NCBI GenBank assembly: GCA_031555145.1
Contig: JAVBUR010000100.1
Coordinates: 1-13,803 of the forward strand
Source of the DNA: JAJDIA01 sp031555145
GTDB lineage: Bacteria > Bacteroidota > Bacteroidia > Bacteroidales > Tannerellaceae
DNA: 13,803 nt
Direction: 5' to 3'
Shown here: positions 6,063 through 13,793 of the stretch, piece after piece
Layout: the number at the start of each line of letters is the position of its first letter
How positions within the stretch are numbered: position 1 is the stretch's first letter
The notes under the pieces: model-generated
What the model saw: the letters and a program-made list of their open reading frames with translations, nothing else
Database searches by the model: none
Told to the model about the DNA's origin: nothing
Translations under genes and position numbers: made by a program

Positions 6063-6725
6063 ATGAAGCCTGTTAATGATATACATGAGGTAATAGCTAA
6101 GTTTAAAAACAGTACTAAACCAGAAGATAGATATACCTCGTTTGACTACTGTTATAACTATTTCCGGCAGGCTGAAGATTTGAGGCAGGATGTAGAGAAG
6201 AGTTGTTTAGTGCTTGGTTTTTATTTGGCAAGTTGGGGTATGTTTAGAGGCTCAAGTTTTCTACTTCAAAAAAGTGCAAAGCATTTTGAACGCACAATCG
6301 TATATATTTCCGAACAAGATAAGTCCGTATGGGATATTGATGTAGATAGGTATGACGAAGAGAATATGGAGAAAATACAGGAAATTTGTGAGGGAATAAA
6401 AGAACGGTTGATTGATAAGGGCAGTGCTGACTTGACATTGACTACTAAGGTTTTACTCGGCGTCTTTGGCTTTGTCCCTGCATTTGATACTTATTTCTGC
6501 AATACCTTTCGTGAAATTGCAAATGGGGAATGTGGGTTTAGGCGTCTGAATAAGAGTTCTTTATTGCTAATAAGTGAGTTCTATAAAGCGAACCAAGATG
6601 TTATTAGTGATGAATCAAAACAAACTTACACAACCGATTTTGCCACAGGGCAAAAAACCTCAATAAATTATCCGAAGGCAAAGATTATAGATATGTATGG
6701 CTTCAAGAAAGGATTAAACGTTTAA
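6063..6725 (+). CDS. Hypothetical protein (220 aa) converging on rloAB
   Basis: I cannot assign a function. From ATG 6063 the product is 220 residues. An upstream ATG at 6027 would add a poor 12-residue extension. No signal peptide is present. Distinct segments are TSFDYCYNYFRQ (25-36), the well-packed LGFYLASWGMFRGSSFLLQKS (51-71), WDIDVDRY (90-97), and KVLLGVFGFVPAFDTYF (129-145). The internal blocks look like conserved cores of a globular alpha-helical protein, and I have an impression of similar unannotated proteins in diverse bacteria, but no named family. Two hydrophobic stretches (47-60 and 130-140) are probably buried helices rather than membrane spans. The gene is AT-rich compared with its DUF3943 neighbour, has its own promoter, and ends 25 bases from the rloB stop in convergent orientation. 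Confidence 0.75.
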   Translation: MKPVNDIHEVIAKFKNSTKPEDRYTSFDYCYNYFRQAEDLRQDVEKSCLVLGFYLASWGMFRGSSFLLQKSAKHFERTIVYISEQDKSVWDIDVDRYDEENMEKIQEICEGIKERLIDKGSADLTLTTKVLLGVFGFVPAFDTYFCNTFREIANGECGFRRLNKSSLLLISEFYKANQDVISDESKQTYTTDFATGQKTSINYPKAKIIDMYGFKKGLNV

Positions 6726-6750
6726 CTCTCTTGATTCCTCTTTTGTATTA

Positions 6751-7311
6751 TTACTTTTCTTTAGCTGCCTTTACTTTTTCCAGTTCTTCAATGAACCTGA
6801 AGATGGTAGTGGAAGGATTGATGTATGGGGTCAGCCTTTCGGCTCTTTGCTTGGCCAGCGGGTACTGCTCGGCTAGTCTGGCTTTTAATGACTGGGTTAA
6901 AGTGCCCTTTTTGTATTGGGGCTCTTGTTGTTTGAACTTATGGATACATTCGGATGTCGTGATTTCCATGTTATGATCTGCATAATGAAGTTGGAACCAG
7001 AGTTCACAGCATGGGTTGGAACAGAGCAGTGTGGCATCAGATATAGTACGTAATCGTTCGAACATACCTTCTACGTCCAGGTCAAACATTAAAAATGTTT
7101 TGTCTTTGGGGTGCTTGCCGTACCTTGTCTTGTAGCTCTCAATAAACTTATTTGAGATATTGGAATCACTTATCTTGGAAATGATTTGAATGGGCAGTCG
7201 ATAAAGAGAGCGCTGGTGTTTGATAAACGCCTCTTCTGTTTCTCCTTCGCAAAAGACAAAGAAAGTGGGATTCATCACCCGCCCTTTGGATTTTCTATGG
7301 GTACGTTTCAT
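6751..7311 (-). CDS. rloB: RloB-like TOPRIM-type protein
   Basis: A 186-residue protein of the RloB family. It has the TOPRIM-type acidic motifs CEGETEE at 21-27 and DLD at 77-79, then SNPCCELWFQLHY at 98-110, a characteristic RloB block, and a helical C-terminus (STTIFRFIEELEKVK). TOPRIM domains in this setting are thought to act as metal-dependent nucleases. RloB was first described in restriction-linked operons and is the second component of AbiL-like systems. The start ATG at 7311 overlaps the rloA stop by one base (TGATG), so translation is coupled. A TTG one codon upstream is less likely. It pairs with the ATPase upstream as a presumed two-protein defence system. Confidence 0.9.
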   Translation of the reverse strand: MKRTHRKSKGRVMNPTFFVFCEGETEEAFIKHQRSLYRLPIQIISKISDSNISNKFIESYKTRYGKHPKDKTFLMFDLDVEGMFERLRTISDATLLCSNPCCELWFQLHYADHNMEITTSECIHKFKQQEPQYKKGTLTQSLKARLAEQYPLAKQRAERLTPYINPSTTIFRFIEELEKVKAAKEK

Positions 7312-8564
7312 CAAAGTAGTTGTTTCAGGTTATCGGTAGAGTCGTCAATGTAGGGAATGGCATCGAAGCGTCCTTGCAAGTATGCTTTTTCCAGATCCAT
7401 CGTATCACGGAAATCCTTGAAATCAAAAAGCGAATACAAGTCAGAGGATGCGTCTTCGCGTTTATTTACAAAATAGATTTGGTCTTTTCGCAGTTTGTCC
7501 AGATTTAACAAATGGGTGTTATGCGTGGTATAGATTAGTTGGGAGTGGTTGCTGTTCTGAAACAGGCTGATGATGTATTCAATCAGTTTGCAATGCAGGC
7601 TGGTATCTATCTCATCAATCAGTAATATTTTGTTCTGCCGGATAATATGCAGAATCGTGAGCATCATGTAAAACAACAACTGTGTTCCAGCTGACTCTTC
7701 GGTAAAGAAGTCAAACGGCATGTCCGGGTTTCTTCTGTGGTAAGTGATTATGACCAGATAGGGTTTCTGCAAATCTTCATACGAGATAGCTTTATTTGTA
7801 CGGGCATCAAAAACCGCATTAGTAACGGGCCGCAGTTCCTGTTGGGTATGGATATCCACAATGTCGCTATCTGCCATTTGTAATGCTTTGAGAAGTATTT
7901 CTTTGTTCTCTTTCAGCAGTGCTTCGATCAACGGGATACTGTATTTTTGGATATCAAGTATAAAACCTTCATTAAAGTAACGAAATATCTCTTTCGCTAC
8001 ATCTCTGTCCATTTGGCTGGCACGGGAGATGAATAATGTTTTCCGAGATGTATTGGCTGCTACATCCATCGGGCGTTTGATGACGGATTTGAAGTCGTAT
8101 ACTTCTTTCTTGTCTGTTTTATCCCGTTCGTCGCGTATGAATATTTGCGAGCGTCGGCCGTTGGGATAATGGTAAAGTTCTTCTGTCAGAATTTCGGTTC
8201 GAGTCAGCGAAAAAGAATATTCGTATTCCACGTTTTCGAGCAAAAAGCGGATATAAAAAGTGCTGGGCTTATCCATGTATCCGTCGAACTTAAAAGGGAC
8301 AAAATTGAATACCGTATTTTCGTTGAAGCTATGCGAATCGAAAATCATGCTTACGCACCATCGGATCGCTTTGATCACACTGCTTTTGCCGGAGGCATTG
8401 GCACCGTAAATAGCGACTGTTTTTAGCATGCGTTCACCATTGCATTCAAAGGTGTTTTGCTCCAGGTCTTTTGCTTTTTTTGTCTGGATGGTGGCAGCCT
8501 GCATATCAAGGGTCACTTCATCCTTGATCGAAAAGAAATTGCTCAGACGTATTTCGAGTATCAT
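7311..8564 (-). CDS. rloA: RloA-like AAA/ABC-type ATPase of a defence pair
   Basis: A 417-residue ATPase of the AAA_15/AAA_21 group. Walker A is GANASGKSS at 54-62, the signature-like ESAGTQ at 290-295, Walker B LLIDEID at 314-320 and the switch histidine TTHNTHLL at 346-353. The C-terminus LEKAYLQGRFDAIPYID matches the family ending. The N-terminal MILEIRLSNFFSIKDEVTLDM is the normal beginning of these SMC/RecF-like proteins, so ATG 8564 is the start. A longer frame to 8768 encodes a serine/asparagine-rich extension that overlaps the neighbouring abc-f gene and is not credible. Together with the overlapping rloB it has the AbiL/RloAB layout. The ATPase probably senses a phage trigger and controls the TOPRIM partner (inference from PARIS- and AbiL-type systems). 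Confidence 0.92.
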   Translation of the reverse strand: MILEIRLSNFFSIKDEVTLDMQAATIQTKKAKDLEQNTFECNGERMLKTVAIYGANASGKSSVIKAIRWCVSMIFDSHSFNENTVFNFVPFKFDGYMDKPSTFYIRFLLENVEYEYSFSLTRTEILTEELYHYPNGRRSQIFIRDERDKTDKKEVYDFKSVIKRPMDVAANTSRKTLFISRASQMDRDVAKEIFRYFNEGFILDIQKYSIPLIEALLKENKEILLKALQMADSDIVDIHTQQELRPVTNAVFDARTNKAISYEDLQKPYLVIITYHRRNPDMPFDFFTEESAGTQLLFYMMLTILHIIRQNKILLIDEIDTSLHCKLIEYIISLFQNSNHSQLIYTTHNTHLLNLDKLRKDQIYFVNKREDASSDLYSLFDFKDFRDTMDLEKAYLQGRFDAIPYIDDSTDNLKQLL

Positions 8565-8592
8565 TTTGGTGCTTGTTTTTGCAGTTATTTTA

Positions 8593-8622
8593 CAAATATG
8601 CAAATTAAATCTGTATAAACAA
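8593..8622 (-). promoter_or_regulatory. Promoter of rloAB
   Basis: Minus strand: TTG (plus 8620-8622), 19 bases, then CATATTTG (plus 8593-8600), one mismatch from TAnnTTTG. It lies in the 73-base gap after the ABC-F gene, so rloAB can be expressed independently. Confidence 0.5.
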
Positions 8623-8637
8623 GCGATTAAACGGTTA

Positions 8638-10278
8638 TTAACTCCGTGTCCGTTCCAACTCCCGCAGATTTTCCATCTTCTTGCGCTGCATGAATTCGTA
8701 GATGCCTTCGAGGTGTTCGGTAACTTTTTGGTTGCCGAATTCGTAGACTTTGGTGACGAGGCCATCAAGGAAGTCTCGGTCGTGGGAGACGACGATGAGG
8801 GTACCGTCGAAGTCGAGGAGGGCCTGCTTGAGGATGTCTTTCGTCTTCATATCGAGGTGATTGGTGGGCTCATCGAGGATGAGGAGGTTGACGGGTTCGA
8901 GCAGCAGCTTGATCATGGCCAGCCGGGTACGTTCGCCGCCGGAGAGGACTTTGACTTTCTTGGCAGAGTTCTCGCCGCCGAACATAAAGGCGCCCAGCAG
9001 GTCTTTGATCTTGTTGCGGATCTCGCCTTTGGCTACGTCGTCGATGGTTTGGAAGACGGTGAGGTTTTCGTCGAGCATCGAGGCCTGGTTTTGGGCGAAG
9101 TAGCCGATCATGACATTGTGGCCGATGGTGAGGGTACCGTCGTGTCCGATCTCTTTCATGATACATTTCACGAGTGTGGATTTCCCTTCACCGTTCTTGC
9201 CCACGAAGGCGATACGGTCGCCGCGTTCGATGGTGAGGTTGGCATTGCGGAAGACGGTATGCTCGCCATAGCTTTTCGCCACGTCTTCGATCATCACCGG
9301 ATAAGTGCCTGACCGGGGAGAGGGCGGGAACTTGAGGCGGAGGGCGGAGGTGTCTTCTTCGTCCACTTCGAGTATATCCAGTTTTTCGAGCATCTTGACA
9401 CGGCTTTGTACCTGCAGTGTCTTGGAGTAGGTGCCTTTGAAGCGTTCGATAAACTCACGTGTCTCGGCAATCATCTTTTGCTGTTCGTCGAAGGCTTTCT
9501 GTTGCTGTTCGCGGCGTTCCTTGCGGAGTTGGAGGTAGGAACTGTAGTTTACCTTATAGTCGTAGATGCGACCCATCGTTACTTCGATAGTACGCGTGGT
9601 GATACGATCGACAAAGGCACGGTCGTGGCTGATGACGACGACGGCCTGTCCGTTATCGATCAGGAAGTCTTCCAGCCATTGGATTGATTCGATGTCGAGG
9701 TGGTTGGTGGGTTCATCGAGGAGGAGCACGTCGGGCTTCTTGAGCAATAGCTTGGCCAGTTCGATACGCATCCGCCAGCCGCCGCTGAACTCGCTGGTCT
9801 GACGGGTGAAGTCGGCGCGTTTGAAGCCGAGTCCCATCAGCGTCTTTTCGATATCGGCATCGTAGTTGATATCTTCGATGGAGTAGAACTTCTCGCTTAG
9901 GGTGGATACGCGTTCAATCAATTCATAATAGGCGTCGGAGTCGTAGTCGGTCCGCGTTTCGAGTTCCTTGTTAATGGCAGCAATCTCGGCTTCCATAGCA
10001 TGGAGATGGGCGAAGGCCTGGGCAGTCTCCTCGAATACGGTACGCCCATCTTCCGTCATCAGATGCTGGGGAAGATAGGCGATCACGGTATCCTTTGGGG
10101 CAGACACTTTCCCGCGGGTGGCTTCACGCACACCGGCGAGTATCTTTAATAAAGTGGACTTGCCTGCGCCGTTCTTCCCCATCAGGGCGATACGGTCTTT
10201 CTCGTTGATTACAAACGATATATCTGAAAAGAGAGGCGCGCCTCCGAACTCTACTGTTAATCCGTCTATTGAAATCAT
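8638..10278 (-). CDS. ABC-F family ATPase (translation factor type)
   Basis: A 546-residue soluble protein with two ATP-binding cassettes and no membrane domain, so a ribosome-associated ABC-F factor rather than a transporter. Cassette 1: Walker A GKNGAGKST 34-42, signature FSGGW 164-168, Walker B VLLLDEPTNHLD 184-195. Then a charged linker, about 245-325, with QLRKERREQQQ and KTLQVQSRVKMLEKL, the part that reaches toward the P-site tRNA in this family. Cassette 2: GKNGEGKST 360-368, LSGGER 445-450, LLILDEPTNHLD 465-476. Length and layout fit YbiT/Uup-like housekeeping members. A role in antibiotic resistance cannot be excluded, but nothing here points to it. It lies downstream of the CDR-fusion gene in the same direction, with a 65-base gap and its own -7 element. 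Confidence 0.93.
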   Translation of the reverse strand: MISIDGLTVEFGGAPLFSDISFVINEKDRIALMGKNGAGKSTLLKILAGVREATRGKVSAPKDTVIAYLPQHLMTEDGRTVFEETAQAFAHLHAMEAEIAAINKELETRTDYDSDAYYELIERVSTLSEKFYSIEDINYDADIEKTLMGLGFKRADFTRQTSEFSGGWRMRIELAKLLLKKPDVLLLDEPTNHLDIESIQWLEDFLIDNGQAVVVISHDRAFVDRITTRTIEVTMGRIYDYKVNYSSYLQLRKERREQQQKAFDEQQKMIAETREFIERFKGTYSKTLQVQSRVKMLEKLDILEVDEEDTSALRLKFPPSPRSGTYPVMIEDVAKSYGEHTVFRNANLTIERGDRIAFVGKNGEGKSTLVKCIMKEIGHDGTLTIGHNVMIGYFAQNQASMLDENLTVFQTIDDVAKGEIRNKIKDLLGAFMFGGENSAKKVKVLSGGERTRLAMIKLLLEPVNLLILDEPTNHLDMKTKDILKQALLDFDGTLIVVSHDRDFLDGLVTKVYEFGNQKVTEHLEGIYEFMQRKKMENLRELERTRS

Positions 10279-10313
10279 TGCTGTCTGTTTGCCTGTTTAC
10301 GTCAAAGAAGCCG

Positions 10314-10321
10314 CAAAGATA
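10314..10321 (-). promoter_or_regulatory. -7 element upstream of ABC-F gene
   Basis: Minus strand TATCTTTG matches TAnnTTTG, 35 bases before the ATG at 10278. A TTTG lies 23 bases upstream, longer than the usual 19-20 spacing, so the -33 match is weak. Confidence 0.45.
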
Positions 10322-10343
10322 GGCAAAAAGACATCCGATCCGA

Positions 10344-12791
10344 TCAAATAAAGAGGTTAATGTTCGATTCTTCGGCCTGTTCGAGGTACGAAGCCACACC
10401 GCCGAGGGTGACGGTGTCGAGTAACTCTTCCGCTTTCACGCCCATCACATCCATACTCATGGTGCAGGCGATCATCTCGATGCCGTTGTCTACGGCTTGT
10501 GCCATCAGGCTTTCGAGGCTGTCGATGCGCTTCTGCTTCATGATCGAACGCATCATCCGGCTACCGATGCCGAACATGTTGAGTTTCGACAGTTTGAGTT
10601 GCCCGCTGTGGGAAGGGAGCATCCACCCGAACATCTTGCCGAAGATATCCTTCTCGACGGCCGGTTTCTGCCGTTTCTTAATCACGTTCAGTCCCCAGAA
10701 GGTGAAGAACATGGTGACTTTCTTGCCGGTTGAGGCGGCGCCGTTGGCGATGACGAAAGAGGCCAACGCTTTGTCGAGGTCGTCGCTGAAGATGATCAGG
10801 GTTTTGTTGTCGCGTCCTCCGGTGGTGAGGCATTGGGCCGGCGCTTCCTGCTTCTCGATACGGGCGTGGATGATACCGGCTTTGTTGGCGACGTCCACCA
10901 GGCGGGCGCCGACCATATTGCTCCACGACTTCACGTCTTTGGCGAAGCCGGGGTCGGTGGCGGTGATCGTCATTTGGTCGCCGGTACGTAACTGGCTGTA
11001 ATGCTTTTTGAGTTCGAGGATGGGGCCGGGGCACTGCATGCCGCAGGCGTCGACCTCGATTGCGTTGACGGGGGTATGGAGGAAGGCTGTTTCTTCTGTG
11101 CCGTCGTCGTCGATGGTCGAACTGAGGTCGTCCATCCCTGCTTGCGGGTGCGTGGTGGCGATATGCCAGGTTTTATAGCCGCCGGAGAGGTTATAGACGT
11201 TGGTGAATCCATGCTGTGACAGGATACGGTAGGCCAGGTAACCGCGGAGGCCAACGGCGCAACTGACTACGATCTTACGGTCGCGAGGTAGTTCTGCCAG
11301 CCGTTCACGCAGGTCATCAACGGGGATATTGATGGCGTTCGGCAGTGTGCCGAGGGTGTATTCTTCCAGTGTACGGACATCTACCAGCAGTGTATCGTCT
11401 GTCAGGGTGGCGATATCCCGCCAGTGGATGGTTTGTACCTTTCCGAGGAGGATGTTTTCGGCTACGTATCCGGCCATGTTCACCGGGTCTTTGGCGGATG
11501 AATAGGGTGGGGCATAGGCCTGTTCGAGTTGGGCAAGGTTGGAAACGGTGCCTTTCCGTTGGATCACCTGCGCCAGCATTTCGATCCGCTTGTCTACGCC
11601 GTCGAAGCCTACGGCTTGTGCGCCGAGCACCTGTCCGTTGGCATTGAACAGGACTTTGATCGACATCGGCACCGCCCCCGGGTAATAGCCCGCATGGGAG
11701 GCGGAGTGGGTGAAGGAGGAACGGAACTCAATCCCCTCTTTCGTGAGCAGCTTGGCATTGGCGCCGGCGGTGGCTACGGTGAGGTCGAAGACTTTCGCGA
11801 TAGATGTACCCATCGTGCCCGGATAAGTCTGTTTGTTGCCGAATACAATGTTGTCGGCCACGATACGTCCTTGTTTGTTGGCCGGGCCAGCCAGCGGGAT
11901 TAGTGCTGGGCGACCGGTGACGAGATGAGTCACTTCCACGGCGTCGCCGAGGGCGTAGATGTCGGAGTTGGATGTCTGCATATATTCGTTCACCCGGATG
12001 CCACCCAGGCTGCCGATGGTCAGTCCGGCTTCGCGGGCGAGTTTGGTTTCGGGGCGTACGCCGATGCTGAGTAATACCATGTCGGCATCCAGTCGACGCC
12101 CGCTTTTCAGGTAGATACCTATACCTTCCGGGTTGTCTTCAAACCGCGTTACGCCATCTTCGAGGTACAAGGCTACGCCTTTTTCCACCAGATGATGGTG
12201 TACGATGGCGGCCATCGAGAAGTCGAGCGGCGCCATGACCTGGTTGGCCATTTCCACGACGGAGACATGTGCTCGCTGTTGGTGTAGGTTCTCGGCCATC
12301 TCCAGACCGATAAAGCCGCCGCCTACCACGACGGCGCGCCGGGGCTGTGTTTGTTTGATATATGCTTTGATCCGGTCGGTGTCCGGCACATTGCGCAGGG
12401 TGAAGATGCGCTCACTGTCGATCCCTTCGATGGGCGGACGCATCGGTTCGGCTCCGGGCGAGAGCACCAGTTTGTCGTAGCTTTCGGTGTAGGTAGTGTT
12501 ATCGGTCAGGCGATGGATGGTTACCGTTTTCTGCTGCGGATCAATAGCTGTTACTTCCTGCTCCGTTCGGATATCGATGGCGAAACGTTCGGTAAAGCCT
12601 TCGGCCGTTTGCACGAACAGTTTGCTGCGGCTGCGGATGGTGCCACCTATATAATAGGGTAGGCCGCAGTTGGCATACGAGACGTATTGTCCCCGTTCAA
12701 ACAGGATGATGGTTGCCTTTTCGTCCATCCGGCGCAGGCGGGCGGCGACGGTAGCCCCTCCGGCTACTCCTCCAATAATTAAGTACTTCAT
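10344..12791 (-). CDS. CoA-disulfide reductase/rhodanese/TusA/DsrE2 fusion
   Basis: An 815-residue cytoplasmic protein that joins four sulfur-handling modules. Residues 1-450 are an FAD/NAD(P)H disulfide reductase: GGVAGGATVAARLRR at the N-terminus binds FAD, SYANCGLPYYIGG carries the redox Cys42, VVVGGGFIGLEMAE (154-167) binds NAD(P)H, and YAPPYSSAKDP (425-435) is the dimerisation-domain signature of CoA-disulfide reductases. Residues about 451-550 are a rhodanese with CAVGLRG and active Cys511. Residues about 577-647 are a TusA domain with CPGP (Cys587). Residues about 662-815 are a DsrE2-like domain with Cys776 in ACTMSMDVMG. All four predicted active cysteines are present, so persulfide sulfur could pass along one chain. 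It follows marR by 68 bases with no terminator, and is probably under its control. Confidence 0.93.
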   Translation of the reverse strand: MKYLIIGGVAGGATVAARLRRMDEKATIILFERGQYVSYANCGLPYYIGGTIRSRSKLFVQTAEGFTERFAIDIRTEQEVTAIDPQQKTVTIHRLTDNTTYTESYDKLVLSPGAEPMRPPIEGIDSERIFTLRNVPDTDRIKAYIKQTQPRRAVVVGGGFIGLEMAENLHQQRAHVSVVEMANQVMAPLDFSMAAIVHHHLVEKGVALYLEDGVTRFEDNPEGIGIYLKSGRRLDADMVLLSIGVRPETKLAREAGLTIGSLGGIRVNEYMQTSNSDIYALGDAVEVTHLVTGRPALIPLAGPANKQGRIVADNIVFGNKQTYPGTMGTSIAKVFDLTVATAGANAKLLTKEGIEFRSSFTHSASHAGYYPGAVPMSIKVLFNANGQVLGAQAVGFDGVDKRIEMLAQVIQRKGTVSNLAQLEQAYAPPYSSAKDPVNMAGYVAENILLGKVQTIHWRDIATLTDDTLLVDVRTLEEYTLGTLPNAINIPVDDLRERLAELPRDRKIVVSCAVGLRGYLAYRILSQHGFTNVYNLSGGYKTWHIATTHPQAGMDDLSSTIDDDGTEETAFLHTPVNAIEVDACGMQCPGPILELKKHYSQLRTGDQMTITATDPGFAKDVKSWSNMVGARLVDVANKAGIIHARIEKQEAPAQCLTTGGRDNKTLIIFSDDLDKALASFVIANGAASTGKKVTMFFTFWGLNVIKKRQKPAVEKDIFGKMFGWMLPSHSGQLKLSKLNMFGIGSRMMRSIMKQKRIDSLESLMAQAVDNGIEMIACTMSMDVMGVKAEELLDTVTLGGVASYLEQAEESNINLFI

Positions 12792-12859
12792 GATGCTGTT
12801 TTATTGTATTGTTTATTGTTTATATTTCGTAATGGAAACTAATCGGATAAAAAAAGGAA

Positions 12860-13225
12860 TTATACCCTTTCTGCCAATCGGCGCAATTCGCCGTACAGGC
12901 CGTCGAACTTCAGGTCGGCATCCTTCATTTGTCCTACCTTTTCTTTTCCTTTGGGGGTGAGGGAGAAGAACATCTGGCGTTTGTCTTCCTTGCTGACTTT
13001 CCGACGGATATATCCTTTATCTTCCATGCTGGTGATTACCTTGGATACACGGGAGTTCGACAGGCCGATGAATTCGCAGATTGTTCCGGCCGACTTCGAG
13101 TCGCAATCTTTCAGACAGCAAAGCAGCATGGCTTCGTTGATGGTGAGCTCGTTTGCCTCGGCAAAATCTTTCTCGAATTGATATAATACTTTATATATAT
13201 CCTTGATGGCGCAGATGTCGTTCAT
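12860..13225 (-). CDS. MarR-family regulator, cysteine-rich
   Basis: A 121-residue winged-helix regulator. The HTH covers about residues 44-68 (SAGTICEFIGLSNSRVSKVITSM), followed by the wing GYIRRKVSKEDKRQMFFSLTPKG (71-93), which is diagnostic for MarR proteins. It carries five cysteines: Cys5, the pair Cys36-Cys37, Cys41 and Cys50. Four of them fall within fifteen residues just before or in the HTH. Redox- or persulfide-sensing MarR members use such cysteines, which fits the sulfur-transfer enzyme encoded directly downstream. Sensing is inferred. ATG 13225 gives a family-typical length; a three-codon ORF (M-K-A) ends over this start codon. A -7 element and an imperfect palindrome upstream suggest autoregulation. 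Confidence 0.92.
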   Translation of the reverse strand: MNDICAIKDIYKVLYQFEKDFAEANELTINEAMLLCCLKDCDSKSAGTICEFIGLSNSRVSKVITSMEDKGYIRRKVSKEDKRQMFFSLTPKGKEKVGQMKDADLKFDGLYGELRRLAERV

Positions 13226-13250
13226 GCTTTCATTTTTTCGTTTTACGTGG

Positions 13251-13258
13251 CAAAGGTA
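13251..13258 (-). promoter_or_regulatory. -7 element of marR operon
   Basis: Minus strand TACCTTTG is a perfect TAnnTTTG match, 25 bases before the marR ATG. No TTG is present at 19-20 bases upstream. The usual -33 area is covered by the palindrome at 13261-13282. Confidence 0.55.
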
Positions 13259-13260
13259 AT

Positions 13261-13282
13261 ACTATTTTTCAATAAAGATAGT
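13261..13282. promoter_or_regulatory. Candidate MarR operator (22-bp imperfect palindrome)
   Basis: The arms ACTATnTTT and AAAnATAGT are separated by four bases, with 16 of 22 positions symmetric. It begins two bases upstream of the -7 element and fills the spacer and part of the -33 region, so a bound dimer would block RNA polymerase. Size and symmetry suit MarR dimers. No footprint or second copy supports it yet. Confidence 0.5.
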
Positions 13283-13613
13283 TTTTAGTAGAAAATAATT
13301 TTATCCCGGTATGCCATGCCTTTCTTTCTGGCCGGAATTGAAAGCGGTTGAATCCGAGGCACAGGGTTATTGTTATTTTCAGAAAGAGGGAAAGGGTGTT
13401 TTGGGGTGTTGAAAAGAGGTAAAAGACGCGAAGGTATAGTATAGGCATGTTATAGGCAACACGAAGGCAAGTGATATACGGGATGGAAAATGACATTAAG
13501 AATTTGTGATTCAGTTGTTTATGATACTATGGAGTGTAAGCTTCGGGTTTTCCCTGATTTAGGGTTATTGTATTTTTTGTTTTAAGTTGGGGTTGTAATA
13601 AGAGCTGGGCGAT

Positions 13614-13645
13614 CTTCAAATTTTCCAGAAATTGAAAGTTTTTTT
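13614..13645 (+). terminator. Terminator-like inverted repeat with T-run
   Basis: CTTCAAATTT and AAATTGAAAG pair with a one-base bulge and a short loop, followed by seven Ts. It has the form of an AT-rich intrinsic terminator on the plus strand, but no plus-strand gene lies upstream within 6.8 kb, so it may instead belong to the repeat region. Confidence 0.3.
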
Positions 13646-13744
13646 GTTGGTGTGTTTTAGCGTCCAACTCATCCTCAGGAGCGCAGCGACGTTTCCCCTC
13701 TTGAGCTACTCTCTATACACATCTTTTGACTAGCTTTAGAGTGC

Positions 13745-13793
13745 ATGCCCCGTCAGGGGTATCGTGTTCGTAGCCAGGGGTGTAAGCCCCTGG
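13745..13793. repeat. Two adjacent GC-rich palindromes (REP-like)
   Basis: The first hairpin is ATGCCCC-GTCA-GGGGTAT (13745-13762, one G-T pair). The second is CCAGGGG, six bases, CCCCTGG (13774-13793). Their pairing and 11-base spacing resemble the twin palindromes of REP elements mobilised by RAYT transposases. The assignment rests on shape and on a loose memory of similar intergenic DNA in Bacteroides; copy number cannot be seen here. Confidence 0.5.

Noticed and set aside
8565..8768. N-terminal extension of the rloA frame (68 residues)
   Set aside because: It overlaps the abc-f gene, has low-complexity Ser/Asn/Lys content, and the family N-terminus MILEIRLSNFFS begins exactly at 8564.
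8428..9312. Long plus-strand frame (294 residues)
   Set aside because: It lies opposite the clearly real abc-f gene and is rich in Val, Glu, Asp, Gly and Phe, as antisense frames of GC-rich genes are.
13222..13233. Three-codon ORF (Met-Lys-Ala) whose stop overlaps the marR start
   Set aside because: Could act as a leader ORF, but such short frames occur by chance and nothing else supports attenuation.
13269..13496. Minus-strand frame of 75 residues upstream of marR
   Set aside because: No domain, biased composition, and its end runs through the marR operator and promoter region.
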